Origin: Trichoderma breve
Lineage: Eukaryota > Ascomycota > Sordariomycetes > Hypocreales > Hypocreaceae
Length of the DNA: 64,000 bases
Assembly: GCF_028502605.1 (NCBI RefSeq)
Contig: NC_079233.1
Span: 6,386,001-6,450,000, forward strand
Direction of reading: 5' to 3'
In this document: one piece after another, positions 45,030 through 57,863 of the stretch
How positions within the stretch are numbered: the first letter of the stretch is position 1
Layout of the letters: the number at the start of each line of letters is the position of its first letter
The notes under the pieces: generated by a model
The model's database searches: none
Seen by the model: the letters and a program-made list of their open reading frames with translations, nothing else
Told to the model about the DNA's origin: nothing
Program-made: the position numbers and the translations under genes

Positions 45030-46931
45030 ATGAGTGACGACGATGGGCTCTACGCTCACACCAGCCCCGCTGGCTACGGACACGATGTCGAGAAAAGCAG
45101 CGCCAGAATTGGAAACTACGAGAATGTTCGCATCCGTGGTCTTGAGACTTCGCCTGAGACGTCTCTGCACCGGGGTCTCAAGGCGCGCCACATTTCCATG
45201 ATTGCCATTGGTGGTGCGCTCGGCACTGGTCTCATCATTGGTACCGGAAAGGCCCTCGCTCAGGCTGGTCCCGGCTCGCTGCTCATCTCGTATTGTTTCG
45301 TTGGAATTCTCGTCTACGGTGTCATGGCTTCCTTGGGAGAAATGGCTGCTTGGTTACCTATGAGTGCTGGATTTACGGGCTACGCTACGCGATACTGCCA
45401 CCCATCTCTGGGATTCGCTCTTGGTTGGACGTAAGTTTTGAGTTGTGGTTTACATTCGACAATTTGTGGGATTGCTAACGGCGATTCAAAAGATATTGGT
45501 TCAAGTACATCATTACCACCCCGAATCAGTTGACAGCTGCCGCCTTGGTCATTCAGTATTGGTGTCCTCGAGACAAGGTCAATCCAGGTGTCTTCATTGC
45601 CATTTTCCTAGTCACCATTCTTGTTGTGGTATGTCTATTTGATCCGTCTTCTGCTATTTCTCCTCCCAAATTTGGACCATATGCTAATTACCTTGTAGAA
45701 CTACCTAGGAATTGAACTTTTCGGTGAACTAGAATTCTGGTTGTCCTCTTTCAAAGTCATCATCATCGTTGGTATCATCATCTTCGCCTTGTGCATTGCC
45801 TGCGGAGGCGGTCCCAACGGGGATGCCCCTGGCTTCCGATACTGGCACCACCCTGGTGCCTTTGCCGAACTATATCAAACGGGCTCTTTGGGCAAGTTCC
45901 TCGGCTTCTGGTCTGTCATGGTCAATGCCACTTTTGCGTACCTCGGAACCGAACTGGTCGGTGTCACCGCTGGTGAAGCCCAGAACCCCCGACGAAGCAT
46001 TCCTAAGGGTATGTTTGACATGTCCCCCTTTTCTACGGAATAAGATCTAACGCGCATAATCACAGCCATCAAGCTCACCTTCTTCCGTATCCTCTTCTTC
46101 TACTGCCTCAGCGTCTTCCTTGTCGGCATGATCGTCCCTTACAACAGCCCCGAGCTCTCCTTCGCCAACAAGCAGAGCACCGGTGCCAACGCTTCGCCTT
46201 TCGTCGTCGCCGCCACCCTCGCCGGCGTCAAGGTCCTGCCGCACATCATCAACGCCTGCATTCTGGTCTTTGTCTTTTCCGCCTCCAACTCTGATTTGTA
46301 CATTGCCAGCCGAACTCTCTACGGCCTTGCCTCCGATGACGCTGCTCCCGCCATCTTCAAGCGAACCAACAAGCGTGGTGTTCCCTACCCAGCGCTTTTC
46401 CTTTGCGCAGCGATTGCCTGCTTGGCGTTTATGAATGCTTCCACCGCCAGTACGGTGGTCTTCGGCTACTTTGTCAACCTCGTCACCATCTTCGGTATCT
46501 TGACTTGGATCTCCATCCTTGTCACCTACCTCTTCTTCCTCCGTGCTCGTCGCGCCCAAAACATCCCCGACAGCGCCATGCCCTATGTCGCCCCTCAAGG
46601 CTACTGGGGTACCGTCGTCTGCTTGTTCTTCACAATCCTCATCGCCTTGACCAAGAACTTCGACGTCTTCATCCACACCTCCGCCCGCAAGTTTGACTAC
46701 AAGAACTTCATCACTGGATATCTTGGAATCCCTCTCTACATCATCATGCTCTTCGGCCACATGCTCGTTACCAAGAGCAAGGGTGTCAAGGCCCACGAGG
46801 CGGACTTTTACACTGGAAAGGAAATCATTGATGCTCAGGAGAACGAGTACCTCGAGGAGCAGGAGGCTAAGCGTGCGAACAGCCAGGGGCTGCACAAGTT
46901 TTACGATCGCTACATCTCGTGGCTGTTTTAA
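45030..46931 (+). CDS. Amino-acid permease (YAT/APC family, Dip5-like)
   Basis: Model join(45030..45430, 45493..45628, 45699..46008, 46066..46931), 570 aa. This is a proton-coupled plasma-membrane amino-acid importer with about 12 membrane segments. The cytosolic N-terminus ends with SLHRGLKARHISMIAIGGALGTGLIIGTG, the family signature of helix 1. PLGEMAAW-type and YWFKYIITTPNQLTAAA motifs, NYLGIELFGELEFWLSSFKV, GGGPNGDAPGFRYWHHPGAF and GEAQNPRRSIPKAIK follow. The last two resemble yeast Dip5 (dicarboxylic amino acids), but substrate cannot be fixed by eye; the Trichoderma permease INDA1 is of similar length (about 573 aa, from memory). The C-tail holds KGVKAHEADFYTGK and acidic residues. All introns are GT-AG. 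The long upstream region with GATA words suits nitrogen control. Confidence 0.92.
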
Positions 46932-47593
46932 ATTCGGGGGAATAAGTACTCGGGCAGGTCGAGATGGTAGACTGGGCCCTCATTTTATGTATTACTACGT
47001 GGTATGAATATATGAGTATAATAAAACTCAATGAATATGATAAGATGTATATGATTTGATCATTGTGATATTGTACACATTGCATAATCAGTAGCTTCAA
47101 TTCCACATACCGCAAAATTTTCGATATAGAAACCACACGTTATTTTGAAGCCTCAAAACATCATCATCATTCAAATGTATTCTAGAATATCTGCTATGCA
47201 AATGCGTTCCCCTACCAAACAATAACATCAAACAAGAGGTGGAAAGAAAACGCCGCCGAGCCACACACCAACAGGCCGTAAATGCATACAGGAAGAATAT
47301 GAATGAAAGGAGGAGGAGCTCCGGACCGTTACTAAAAGCTACAGCTTCGATAAAAAAAAAACTCCAAACATAACACATGGGGGTAAGTTGTATACATGCA
47401 TGATAAAAACAAAAGCCTTTTGTAGTTGGCCCAATCTTCAGTTGCTGCCCCTCCACTTGGAGAAATAAAAAGGGGGTATAATCCAGAAATTTAATAACAC
47501 AATACAGACTCTCTCATGACCACTTTAGCATCATATAACTCTTCTTTTTTTTTTTTCATCTCTTTCTTATTTTCCTTTCATATTCCTCTTTCT
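46932..47593. other. Intergenic, convergent 3' ends
   Basis: Between the permease and chitin-synthase 3' ends. It is AT-rich, with A- and T-runs (47351-47360, 47547-47557). No gene is seen. Confidence 0.5.
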
Positions 47594-50500
47594 TTAGACA
47601 CCTCTGAAAAGTCTGACGATGAGGAACCACATGGCTCCGAGGAACTTGAAGCTACTCAACGCAGCAACACTCCACAGAACAACAGCCATGTAAATGTTAG
47701 ACCGCTCCGTCTGCTGCGCTTCCTGATCATCCGAATTACCAGGCGTGATCCTCTCCAGACCGGCCGAGCTCAAGACGACAGCAGCAAGCGCAAAGTTTGT
47801 AATCATCCAGATGAGCACGACACCAGTACGCACACCTCGGTAGTAATCCATCTGCTTCTCCTGGAGCTGCGCCGGCGTGGGATCCTTCTTTTCTTCCTTG
47901 AATTTCACGCTGAACATCGCGACTTCTCGCTGGTACTGTGCGTTCAAATCACCCTCGTCGGGAAGGTCCGTTTTGCCCTCACCATCTTTGGTGTTGACGG
48001 ACGGTAGCTTCTCCACCTTGTCGTCACCCTTTGTACCCCAAGACACGTCGTGGGTGTTGCAAAAGGCGTAGACGTTGAGAACGTTGGTAAAGGTTGGTGT
48101 AAGAAGCATGTACTGAACGAAAGAAGTAACCATGTGCCACGGGTCAAACATGAGGAGGGATGCAATGAGCCAGATACCGTAGGTTGACATGACGGAAACG
48201 ATGAGCGTGTAGAAAACCTGGTTCTTAAACAGTTGGCTAATGTTGAATCCGTCTCCGTCGTTGAGATCAGCGATAATGGCCTTGACGGCGATGAAGATGG
48301 CTGCAAACATCAAGTAGCTAAAAGTAAACACGTTAGAACAAGGGCATAGAAAACAAAATAAGGGGTCTTAGCTTACATCATGATAATTGCCCAGAACCAG
48401 ACCATGGCCGAATAAAGCTTACCAGACCCAGCCGGCCGATTGCCCAAAGACAAGACGAAGCAGGTGATGAGGATAACGCCATAGAGCCATTCAAACACAA
48501 CGCCCAAAATTTCACCCGTCTTACCCAAAAGGGTATCCGAGCCCAAACTTGTCGTCAGAATCTTGAAAACCAGGAAGAAGTTACCAATCGCAAACCAAGC
48601 AAAGATCATGTTGATAGTGTTGAACACAAACTCAACGAAGAATGCCATTTTTCGGAAGAAGGAATGATCGGAGCGGAAGAAGTCGTGGAAGTGAGCAATT
48701 GCGTAAATAGCGGCAAAGAAGGAACCGTTGAGCCAACGACGTCGCTGGAGAACCAGTTCCGTCACCGTGTCGGGCACATCAGTCTCACCAGTGGCAGACT
48801 TGACGTACTGCAGAATCCAATGGCAGTTTCGCTTGGTAACTAGCTCGAAGCAGAGAATACGATCTTCGGCCAGATACATGTTGGACTCGAAGAGACCAGC
48901 TTTACCACCACCGTGGAGCGTTTCACCCAGGAAATACTTTTCGAGCGGGCCTTGGCCGTTCTTGTCGTTCTGCAAGGCAACATATCGATAAGCTGAGAAG
49001 GCACCAGGCAACACAGAAATGAAACCAAAAGCCGATTCCAGGGGCTTGTCCAGAATATTGCTCATCTTGTACTCAAAGTTTTGCGTCGCGACGAGGGGGT
49101 TGATCAAGTTCTTTCCACCAGTACCCAACATAGCCTTGATCTCACCACAGGCACCTCCGCACATGGGCTCCAAATCAAACGCCTTCCAGAGGTGATAGAT
49201 GGAGCTACCACCGGGCCTCGTACCAGCGTCAATGAGGACGCAAATGTTGGGGTCCAACACACGGCCAAACGCTTGGAAGAACCATCTGTGAGAGTTGATC
49301 TTTTTCGCGTTCTTCTCCTTGAGGCAGAAAAGTAGCTGAACAGGCTGTCGGCGGTGGACGAGCGAGACAACGTCCTTGTTAAGCTGCAAGTGTGTCTGTG
49401 TAGTGTACTCGTAAATGTGGGCAGTCACGTCTTTGTTGTTGACCTGCTGCTTGGCGATACCCTCTTGATAGACTCCGAGGCCTGCCAACACAGCTCTTGT
49501 TCGGGGATTGATCTTGGCACGACCATCGCTGACGATGCAGACGACAATCTTTTTCCAAGCGTCCTTGCCCCACGTCTTGCTGTTGGGGCGGTTGCACATG
49601 TATTCGATGTTCTTGAAGACACCCACCATAGTTCGCGCAAACAAGACGTCATCCTCATTGTACATGGTGACGACAATGAAGAGCTCAGTGTGACGTGGCT
49701 TGCTGAAGAGTTTTTGGCGCAGGGTGAAGTTTTCGTCGTAGAAATCCTTGGGGTCGCAGGTCGCGGCCGAGTAGCGCATGTGTGTAAACTCGTCACGCTC
49801 GCCGTGGGGGTTTTCGCGTAGCATCACCGGAGGCACTGGACAATCAAGCACCAGGTTGCCGCGATACAGGAGCACCTGCTTTACCGTTTTCCACCTTTTG
49901 ATACCACCAGTCGGCGTGACTGGCCGGGTATCTTGATATTGATTGAGGGGAAGTTGTTCGGTATTCTGGTGGGAGAGCATCGGCCGCTGGTCGTCATAAT
50001 CGTAGCCCTGCTGTTCGTATCCCTGCTGATCGTAGCCTTGCTGATCGCTATATGGGTGCTGGTCATAGCCTTGGCCGTCTTGCGGGTGTGGCTCATAGGG
50101 CGCGTTATAATAGGCATCGTGATGGGCCTCTGGGTTTATTGAGTAATCCGCGGGGTGCTGGCTGTTGTTGTATGACAGAGTATCGACAGAGTGCTAAAGG
50201 AATTCGGTCAGACTCGACAGCTCTCCAATTGCTTATGGGAAAGGGTTCCATCTGGCACTTACAGCGGGGTTGATGTGTAGCTGATCACTCGGACTGGCTA
50301 GCCGTCCAATATCAGGCATCTGGGGATTCTGAGGATGGTGGCCATACGGATTCTCGTCAAGCTGGTATCCTTGCTGAAGCGGATGTCCAGGCGACGGAGT
50401 CCTGTACGGGTTACCCCGGGGATCCATGTGTTGACCGTCGTCGAAGTCGTGGTCTGCGAGTAAAATCCGTTAGATTGCGGTGAGAGGAGAGAATCGAGAG

Positions 50501-50835
50501 AAGAAGTAAGGCAGAGGTAGCAAAAGATTGAGGAGGAGGAAGATGGTTGGAAACGAGGCGCAACAAGGCGCGCTACGGGCCTATCTGTATGCGTACGAAT
50601 ACACGAGCACGGGTAGGATGCCGCAGCGCAGGGAACGTGGGGAGAGAATAAGAGGCTAGCCCAGAAGGTCGAGCATCGCAATGATGAAGATGTCGCAACA
50701 GGGAGCAATGCGTCGTAGGGACGATGTGGGCAAAAGTGGGTGTTCGAGATTAAGCGGGCAGGGGGGGTGAAGCCAAGGGCCGTCAGAAGGGGAAACTGGA
50801 GATTGCAAGCACATACCTAGGCGATTATACGACAT
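47594..50835 (-). CDS. Chitin synthase, class I/II (probably class I)
   Basis: Model complement(47594..48317, 48377..50193, 50263..50453, 50817..50835), 916 aa. Chitin synthases polymerise UDP-GlcNAc and extrude chitin at hyphal tips and septa. The first exon has 19 nt (MSYNRL plus one base). A disordered N-terminus rich in Gln, Tyr, Pro and Asp follows, with a [15 protein letters not shown] run (about 119-134). The Chs N-domain begins at [11 protein letters not shown]. The catalytic part shows [46 protein letters not shown] (about 513-515) and QRRRWLNGS (553-557). Six or seven membrane segments follow. The VTMYNEDD and [10 protein letters not shown] wording separates it from class III; class I versus II is less certain. 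All introns are GT-AG. Confidence 0.94.
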
Positions 50836-51214
50836 GGTCGGTGTGATTTGCTGGATGGGTTGAGAATGGCGAAACGGTCAATGGCGAGTGGTTGGTGGAA
50901 GAGAGTCGACGATGATGTGCCGCGTCGTGGCTAGCAAGTCAAGCCAAGGGCGAGCGTTCTTTGTTCCCTCCGCGTTCCCCCTGGTGGCGCCTGGAATGAA
51001 TGGCCGGGGAAGTGAGGCGTGCAGTTGTACGACTACTCGGATGTATTTTTGGAGTCGCCTCAGCTTCTGTTTCTAGTTACTGTAACTGTACGGCAGACAA
51101 AGCCGCCAAGTGCCGCCAACGCAAAGATTCTAGTGCTGTGCGAAGCGGGATTGCGGCGCAGCAACAGCTTTGCGTCTTCGTCTGATGATGCGGCTCGATA
51201 CCACTGCAGAGCGC

Positions 51215-51246
51215 GAGACAACGAGACAACGAGACAACGAGACACG
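51215..51246. repeat. 8-bp tandem repeat GAGACAAC
   Basis: Three exact copies followed by GAGACACG, 380 bp upstream of the chitin-synthase start codon. Confidence 0.85.
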
Positions 51247-53885
51247 CAGGAGGCCTGTGCGTACCCGGAACGGTTCTCGGCTAGGGCGATCAAGGACAGT
51301 TGAGTCGTCGAAGAAGCTCGCCAATGGCAGCTTTGGAGCATGCAAGGTACTGTCTGTCGGGTGTGTTTTTCTCTCGCGCGGTTTGCAGGCTATGCTGACG
51401 ATCGCAACTCCGACTTGGTGTAATATCAACAGTCCGCGCCTAAATTACAGTGATGTGGTGTACTCGTAGATGCGCTGTCCTCAGTGACCTTTCCCGATGC
51501 TAATCGCATACGTACAGGGGACAGACAGCCAAGTCGAAAGGGACGAGGGATGAGGAAAAAAGATCAAACGGCGGTTTCAAAGTGATGAAGTAACAGTTTC
51601 ACTGAAGCTTCTCGGCGACCAGGGCCGTGGGCCAAAACTCCTCCCCCTGGCCTCCATTCGCCAGATGACCCTTGGACCAGCTGTCGGTTTCAGAGGCGCT
51701 AGCGGGGGGTTTTAGTGCCTTGTAGGGGCTGGTAGGGGCTTGGGGAGGCAGACTCCAGGGCGGTAGCGAGAATTCTACTGGCTGGCAGCACCCCACCAAG
51801 GGCTTTATTGGCCATTTTCATTGTCTTGGCGACGGGAAGCAGTGACGTCGATAAGAAAAGAAAAGACGGGCCACATGCGCAGATGGAGGGATTAGACGAG
51901 ACGAGAGAGAGTTGGAGGTTCAGGGGGAGAGATATCTTGTACGACGTGGAGCGTTAATCTGAGGTATTACAGTCGTGTAATACAATGTTTGTTCTTCTAT
52001 CTATCTGCATGTATGGATTAGTATTAAAAGACACTTTCTACCCAATCTCTCCGGTTCCCTGCTGAGGATCCAGTCCACCAGATAATACAGACGGTGAGCG
52101 GCATTATTACTGATCCTGCATTCATGTTCCATCCCAATGCATTGCGCGATATCGTCTCGAGCGTTGAATCCAGCCGGCGTCAGCAGCAAGGCCTCTCCAT
52201 CCTGAATATTCCCTCCTCCGAACCGACAACAACCTGCTATACGAACAGCAACACGCCATTACAAAGAATCTCCAAAAATAAACGCAGTCCTCTGAAAAGG
52301 TTGCCCACCAACTGTCAACTTTTCTACGCCAAGGCACACACCTCACAAATCAACGACCGGCCTAATGAGCTCAGCCTCGCCAACTCTGTTTGCCACCCGC
52401 CAATCACCGACTCTCACCGCAGAAGAGCTGAGCTCAGCAGAGCCTCCAAGCCTCTCCCATCGCGCGGCCTTGTCGTCACAGCTGATGCGTCTAGTGGACT
52501 CGCTAGATCGGAGCCAATCTGGGGCAAGTCTCTTATGATTTTTTTTCCCCCTCTCAACCTCTCCATCCCGTTGATAAGGATCTGCATCGAGATTTTATAA
52601 CGGGCCACGACTCTAGTCATGAGCTGCAAATGGCCGACGGGATACCTGCAGTACATTCATCCCGCCGTGATACGAGTATGTACAACTTACGAGTGGATGA
52701 ACCCTCCCGTGGCTTGAATCGAAGACCCATTGACTTTGGAGGCGCATTACTCAATTCCACTGCACAGGTACATGTAGGCAACTGTACCCGAGATAGACGT
52801 AGCCCATGTACATTGCATCCATCCAATCCATCAGACACCCGGTTATCCACCAACTTCTGTTTCCATCCCTCCTCAGCCTCAAATCCAGAACCCGTAGAAT
52901 TGTTTTTTAATATTTTGTTCTCTCTTTGCAGCCAATGCGGGGCAACAAAAAACTGCCTCGCGGGGCGTCAGCCAATCCTCAGGTACAATCACATGTGCTA
53001 AAGAGCCCAACCCCATCGGAGTTCTTCCCGCCGGCAAGGGTATCTGCAGCTAAAGGCTCAGTTTAATCATCTTTCAACCTGCCATTGAGAGCAAGCAAAT
53101 GTGACATGTGCCGAGAATGAATTTATAGTGTCTAGTACTCCATGACTAAGGTAACCTGTAGTTGGCATGATGTTGTGAGCATTTGGGAAGCCAAGTTCAT
53201 CAAGAGCCGTGTAGTTGGATTACCACAACAGACACATTTAACTATTCCACAGACCAACCCTTTGATTTGAGTTGCGACAACTATGGGTCAAGTGAAAATA
53301 AGTTACATTAATAATCATATCCTCCGTGCTGTCAGCAACATCCATTGGATCCTGCGGCTAGATGTCCCAAATCCTCCGCTCCTAGTCCCTCAAGAGAAAG
53401 ATGCGCTGGTCTTACAGTCGACATGCTCATGGGAGATGCCGCGCACATACAAGTCATGATGAAGGACCTTTTAGTAATTGCTTAGTTTGAGTCGCCAAAT
53501 GCGTTCTACCCAAGCTGCGGTACGGTTCAATCTGACATGCTAGTCATATAGCATCATCCGGGGTAAGCAGCAGCCGAAAACATCAAAGATTGCCGAGGGG
53601 TCTGTGTGGCGGCTGCAGCTGGACTAATTTTTGTCATATTTTGTCATACATCGAAGTTCAATTTGAACGCCAATCGAAGCGCCTTAGACCAAGTTATGCG
53701 TAGCGTACCGACACCAAAGTCGAAGGTTCGGTAAGGGGTGTCGGTGGAAATGTTGTCCAGAAGTATAGCCAGTCGCTCCTACGTCGTAGGTGAGACGCCT
53801 GCGTTGTACGTTACGTGTGAGAACGTAATGAAAGGCGAGATTGCTCAAACGGAGACGGCAATGACGAATATGATGACCGCCTAAT

Positions 53886-53900
53886 CCCCCCCCCCCCCCC
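53886..53900. repeat. Homopolymer of 15 C
   Basis: An uninterrupted C run in a non-coding stretch. Such runs are prone to length variation and sequencing error. Confidence 0.9.
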
Positions 53901-54193
53901 TTCACGAAAGGCGAGTACCAGCCTGATATTCTATCCTATCCAGCTGCACCAGTCATCTGCGGAACTCCGCTCATTTCTCTCCATTTTGTCTCATATTTGC
54001 CCGATATGCCTCCTTTGACAAGACAAATCAGATATCAATAAGTTGCAACCAAGTCTCCAAGATAGAATCCAGCATGACAAAGCCCGAGGATAGGGCACAA
54101 CAAAATAGCCCGGAACTGAGAAGGACAGCAATCTCCAAAATGATTTAATCGCAAATTCGTTTCATTTACCTTATTAAAAGTCCGTATCCGAGC

Positions 54194-56015
54194 TCAAGAA
54201 GCGCTGTCTTGATTTGGCACATCACGTATTCTTTTCACCGAGTTGAGATGATTCAAGAAACGTTCTGCTTTGGCCATTAGAATATGCATCCGCACAGCAA
54301 AAGGGCAGGAAAATGGCATACCTCCAAGTTTCCAGCGATGTGAGAATTCTACCAAGGAATTTCTTAGGGTCCAAACATCCTCTCTCGATAAACCTTCCGC
54401 GCGAAGCTCGTCCAAGTGAGCGGCAGCACCATATAGGCAGCAGAGTCCAAGGAAACACGGCCTACTGTTGTTGGACCAGCCGTGCGCCTGAACCCATTCG
54501 GCTTCGTCACGACATGTGTCCATGATCATGTTATGTATGCTGTTGAATGTCAGGACTGCTCTGAGTACGGTGAAGTTGTCGATCGACATCCTATAATAAT
54601 TTTGCTTGCGATACAGCATGATGAGAGCACTTGGTGGTGGTTAGCATCGGCCCCTTGCAAGATAGAAGAGAGTACCAGCTGCCGTGTCACGTACCTAAGG
54701 GCCATAGCAACCGTTTCACAGAGAGGGAATTTGCCTCCTTCGGTGGTACGGATAAAGTCGGCAATTTCATTGCATACGGCGGTTTCGACAAATTCGTACT
54801 TTTCTGCGTCGGGTCCGGTTACATTCTTGAGCATGTCGCCGAGGCGGAGAACGTGCTCTGCTCGTGCCAACAGGTTGCGGATAGCATCCCGGCTGTAAAG
54901 ATCCGACTTTGATGCCTGAAAGATGCCGGAATTCGGCGGAATATGGTGCGCTTCCACCAAATATGGCAGGCACATGTCGATGTTGGAGAGAACAATAGTC
55001 CTATAGAAAGAGTTAGTATTACGTCCCAGGAGGTTATCGTCAGAATATATAGTCTACCTATCCAGTAGAATTACCCCACTCCAGCAGAGATCCAATTCCA
55101 AATGATCATAGAGGCCACGGTCCGCTCCCATCCTGGGTTCTGCTGTTACATAGCCGTCGATGCTGAGACGGCGAATAAGGCCGATACATATCGTCAATGT
55201 CTCATACGCCTCTTTGGTCATACCATGGCCGCATGCATATGCCGTCAGGATAATGCCACATTGTAGCAAAGTTCGCGCAAGGATATCTGGAGATGATTGT
55301 AGAATGACAAATAGCTGCCGTAAAGTGCGATATAAAAGGTTTTGTGTCGGCTGAGGTTGGTTTTCGCAAGGACTCTCGGTGAAGGTATGCATACAAAGAA
55401 GCAACAAGGCAAACGCGTCATGGTTGCCTGCCTCGTCCAGGTTGAAACGTGCTGCTTCGTCGTAAACGGCTCTTCTGTCCAGAATAGGTAGCCAGTAATG
55501 TGCCAGATCAAAGTATCTAGTTACAACATCCGTTACGCTGATACCGCTATGGTCAAAGATGTCTCTCACAACGTGATACAGCGTCGGCTGAGAATAGCCG
55601 CCTTGCATGTATGAGCCCTGCCTTGAACAAGCTGCCCAGAGTAAATCGCGTTCTCCATGGGGAGACAGGTGGAAGCTGCAAGGCCGGGAACAAGGTATTA
55701 GCATATGACTTGTGCTGCTCGACACTGGCACAAGTCCACCAACGGCGCCGTTGTCTTTGGTAGGATAAACGCATCGAATTGCCTTCCTAACAGCCATGGT
55801 ATTAGTACTCGTATGGTGCCTATCGCCACAGACGCGAAGTTGAGGTTGGCAGATGCCTACGTGGAGCATCGAGAACATTGAGGGATGGTTCTGTCGCAGC
55901 GCTGCTTTTGACGGCGGCAATTCAAGCATGCCCCTGGCGCAAACCCGGCCCCATTGGCAGCAACTTCTGCTTCGAGTTGGCTGCTGCTCGAAGGCAGAGC
56001 CACATACTCAGTCAT
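54194..56015 (-). CDS. Zn2Cys6 transcription factor (candidate cluster regulator)
   Basis: Model complement(54194..54629, 54695..55000, 55058..55786, 55861..56015), 541 aa. The first exon starts MTEYVALPSSSSQ and carries CLNCRRQKQRCDRTIPQCSRCST. After an intron with donor GTAGGC and acceptor GTTAG the frame gives KAIRCVYPTKD. The six zinc ligands are Cys30, 33, 40, 47, 50 and 57 (C-x2-C-x6-C-x6-C-x2-C-x6-C). The longest open frame in the second exon alone misses them. The middle region has YFDLAHYWLPILDRRAVYDEAARF, FALLLLCMHTF and YGMTKEAYETLTICIGLIRRLSIDG-like segments of the fungal_trans domain. Introns 2 and 3 are GT-AG with phase-2 junctions. A GGGTCGGCCGA box and a TATATAT lie 150-170 bp upstream, suggesting self-control. 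Confidence 0.9.
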
Positions 56016-57284
56016 ATTGCCGCGTGTGGAATGGATCTATACCCGGATCTGACGTAGTTTGAAGACGAGGATACCGTGCTTGACGGAACGATTGAGACCA
56101 CCACTGAGAAGCTAACACGCTTCACCTTGTTAGTGGAATTGAAGAGGGCGCGAGGGATAGTGCATATATACGATCGGCCGACCCTTGTCAATTCTCTAAT
56201 TTAGTTGTCGCCGTGGATGTTGCGGGCCGGAGGAACGAGGCGAGAAAAGTTCTATAGATGGATGATTAATATGGACATCTCGGATAACGGAAAGCAGACG
56301 TCTCGAAGGCGGCGCCACAGTCTAGCGCAAGTTGTACTACAGTGTAGCGCGAACTGTAGAGCGAGAGATTGGCCTGCCACGGCCATCGCCGATGATCCGA
56401 ATTGCTTCAAATAACACGGCTGATGTATCTAGCGAGAGTGTCCTTTCACCGGTGATGTCATCAATAATGAAGATAGAATCTCTAATAGACTCAATTGTTT
56501 CTAGAAATCAACACTTAATAAGCGTACATTATGGGTAACCTCTACTCAATGGCCATAGAGTTTAGTATACACATGGTGTACAGTCTTACAATTTGATGCT
56601 CTCAAAAACCAAGTAGGTACACTTAGAAGCGACTCCATCTACCACTGTATGGCTTGCAATCAAGTATAATCTTAGTTGAACGTATACGAGTACACTTATC
56701 AATTTGAAATTAAAGGCTCATGACAACCGACTCTTCACGTCGTATTACGGACGCATATACGGTAAATGCAGTTTTCTAATTCTAGGGTGGCCCCGCGGAG
56801 CGGCAAATATTCCACTTGTCCGAACGGTACGCGTATATTTCTGCACTCGTGCAATACACCTGGTGACACCACAGCATGGTTCTAGTTGGGATTCAAACAT
56901 AATGCCAAGTACCACTTTGCCGTCGCAAGTCCATCACGGCTGTACGGCTAGAAGCGGAACCCACCTTCGAATTATTTCCGCAATGTTCCCAAATACTTGT
57001 GGATAAATACTATACGAATCCCACCGTATATGGAGGGTTTATTACGTGTAGATCCTCGGACTATCGCGGGCGAATGCGGACCATCGCATGATGGCTCGTG
57101 CCTGACCCCAGTTCCCATGTGTCCGAATCCATATCACTCCGTGTAACTATACAACTACCAGTTTCAGACGCCTAGGCACCCCGCACTCTCGGACATGGAC
57201 GTACGAGTATATATATCGCTCGTCGAGCTCAATTAGAACTTGTATCATAGTTGTTGACCATCTATTCAAACTATTGAAATCGAA
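56016..57284. other. Divergent promoter region between the regulator and the GFA gene
   Basis: 1.27 kb without a supported gene. It holds the GGGTCGGCCGA box beside the regulator's TATA (56165-56186), and a TATATAT box at 57208-57214, about 70 bp before the GFA start. Confidence 0.5.
56174..56186 (-). promoter_or_regulatory. GGGTCGGCCG box upstream of the Zn2Cys6 gene
   Basis: On the minus strand it reads AAGGGTCGGCCGA, followed three bases later by a TATATAT (56165-56170 region) and then, about 150 bp on, the regulator's ATG. CGGCCG is an inverted CGG/CCG pair. It shares GGGTCGGCCG with three other sites at 58396-58413, 58463-58480 and 60456-60472. Confidence 0.6.
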
Positions 57285-57863
57285 ATGTCTCTATCAGGAA
57301 GTTGCTTGTGTGGAGAGGTGGCTTATGCCAGCAGCAGTGAGTTGTCTTCACACAATGACCCGACATGCTTTTTACTTGATTCTCTAATGCGAGTCGTTCA
57401 ACAGGCCCGGCGACACTCACGGCTCTCTGCCACTGCTTAGACTGCCAGAAGGTAGGCATCAAGACAACTCCGTTCGAATATCATGCTTATTATTTCATAG
57501 TGGACTGGCTCAACATATACCGCAAATGCTGTAGTCCCCGAAGCGTCCTTCCAAGTCACCAAAGGTGAGCCCTTCAACTCATTGAGATCACACCACTAGT
57601 TCTAATTGATATCAGGCGAGCCCAAGTTTTACGACACCATCGGTGACTCTGGAAAGAAGAACAGACATTTTTTCTGCGCCAACTGCGGATCCAGCCTTTA
57701 CGGAGTGTTGGATGTCATGCCCGGGGAAATTGTCATTAAGAGCGGCGGACTGGATAACGGAGCAGCTGACCTGAAGAACGTGGGGCTTGAGTTTTACTGT
57801 GAGAGGAGGTTGAGCATTGTGCCACCAACCGAGGGAGCCAAGCAAGTTCCTCGCTTTGGTTAG
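57285..57863 (+). CDS. GFA/CENP-V family small zinc protein
   Basis: Model join(57285..57336, 57405..57451, 57501..57564, 57616..57863), 136 aa. The GFA fold is named after glutathione-dependent formaldehyde-activating enzyme, but most fungal members have no proven substrate. Zinc ligands are visible as Cys7-x-Cys9 (GSCLCGEVAY), Cys26-x-Cys28-x2-Cys31 (CHCLDCQKWTGS) and Cys75-x2-Cys78 (FFCANCGSSLYG). EIVIKSGGLDN and a C-terminal EFYCERRLSIVPP are typical. Four exons, two of them only 47 and 64 nt, are all GT-AG. The length matches the family (about 130-150 aa). A TATATAT box lies about 70 bp upstream. It is divergent from the Zn2Cys6 regulator. Confidence 0.9.

Larger units (their letters stand above)
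50836..54193. other. 3.4 kb gene-poor stretch upstream of the chitin synthase
   Basis: No supported gene. Near the chitin-synthase start are C/T-rich tracts (minus strand) and an 8-bp tandem GAGACAAC repeat (51215-51246). A 168-codon open frame (52094-52600, plus) has no domain. A run of 15 C lies at 53886-53900. A distal regulatory region, a long leader or a non-coding RNA is possible. Confidence 0.45.

Noticed and set aside
47516..48007. Long open frames antisense to the chitin synthase (also at 46047-46895 and 49354-49821)
   Set aside because: They are shadows of GC-rich coding sequence on the opposite strand. The sense proteins are clearly recognised families.
52094..52600. 168-codon plus-strand open frame
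   Set aside because: No recognisable domain, biased toward Ser/Arg/Pro as expected for chance frames, and no supporting splice or promoter context.
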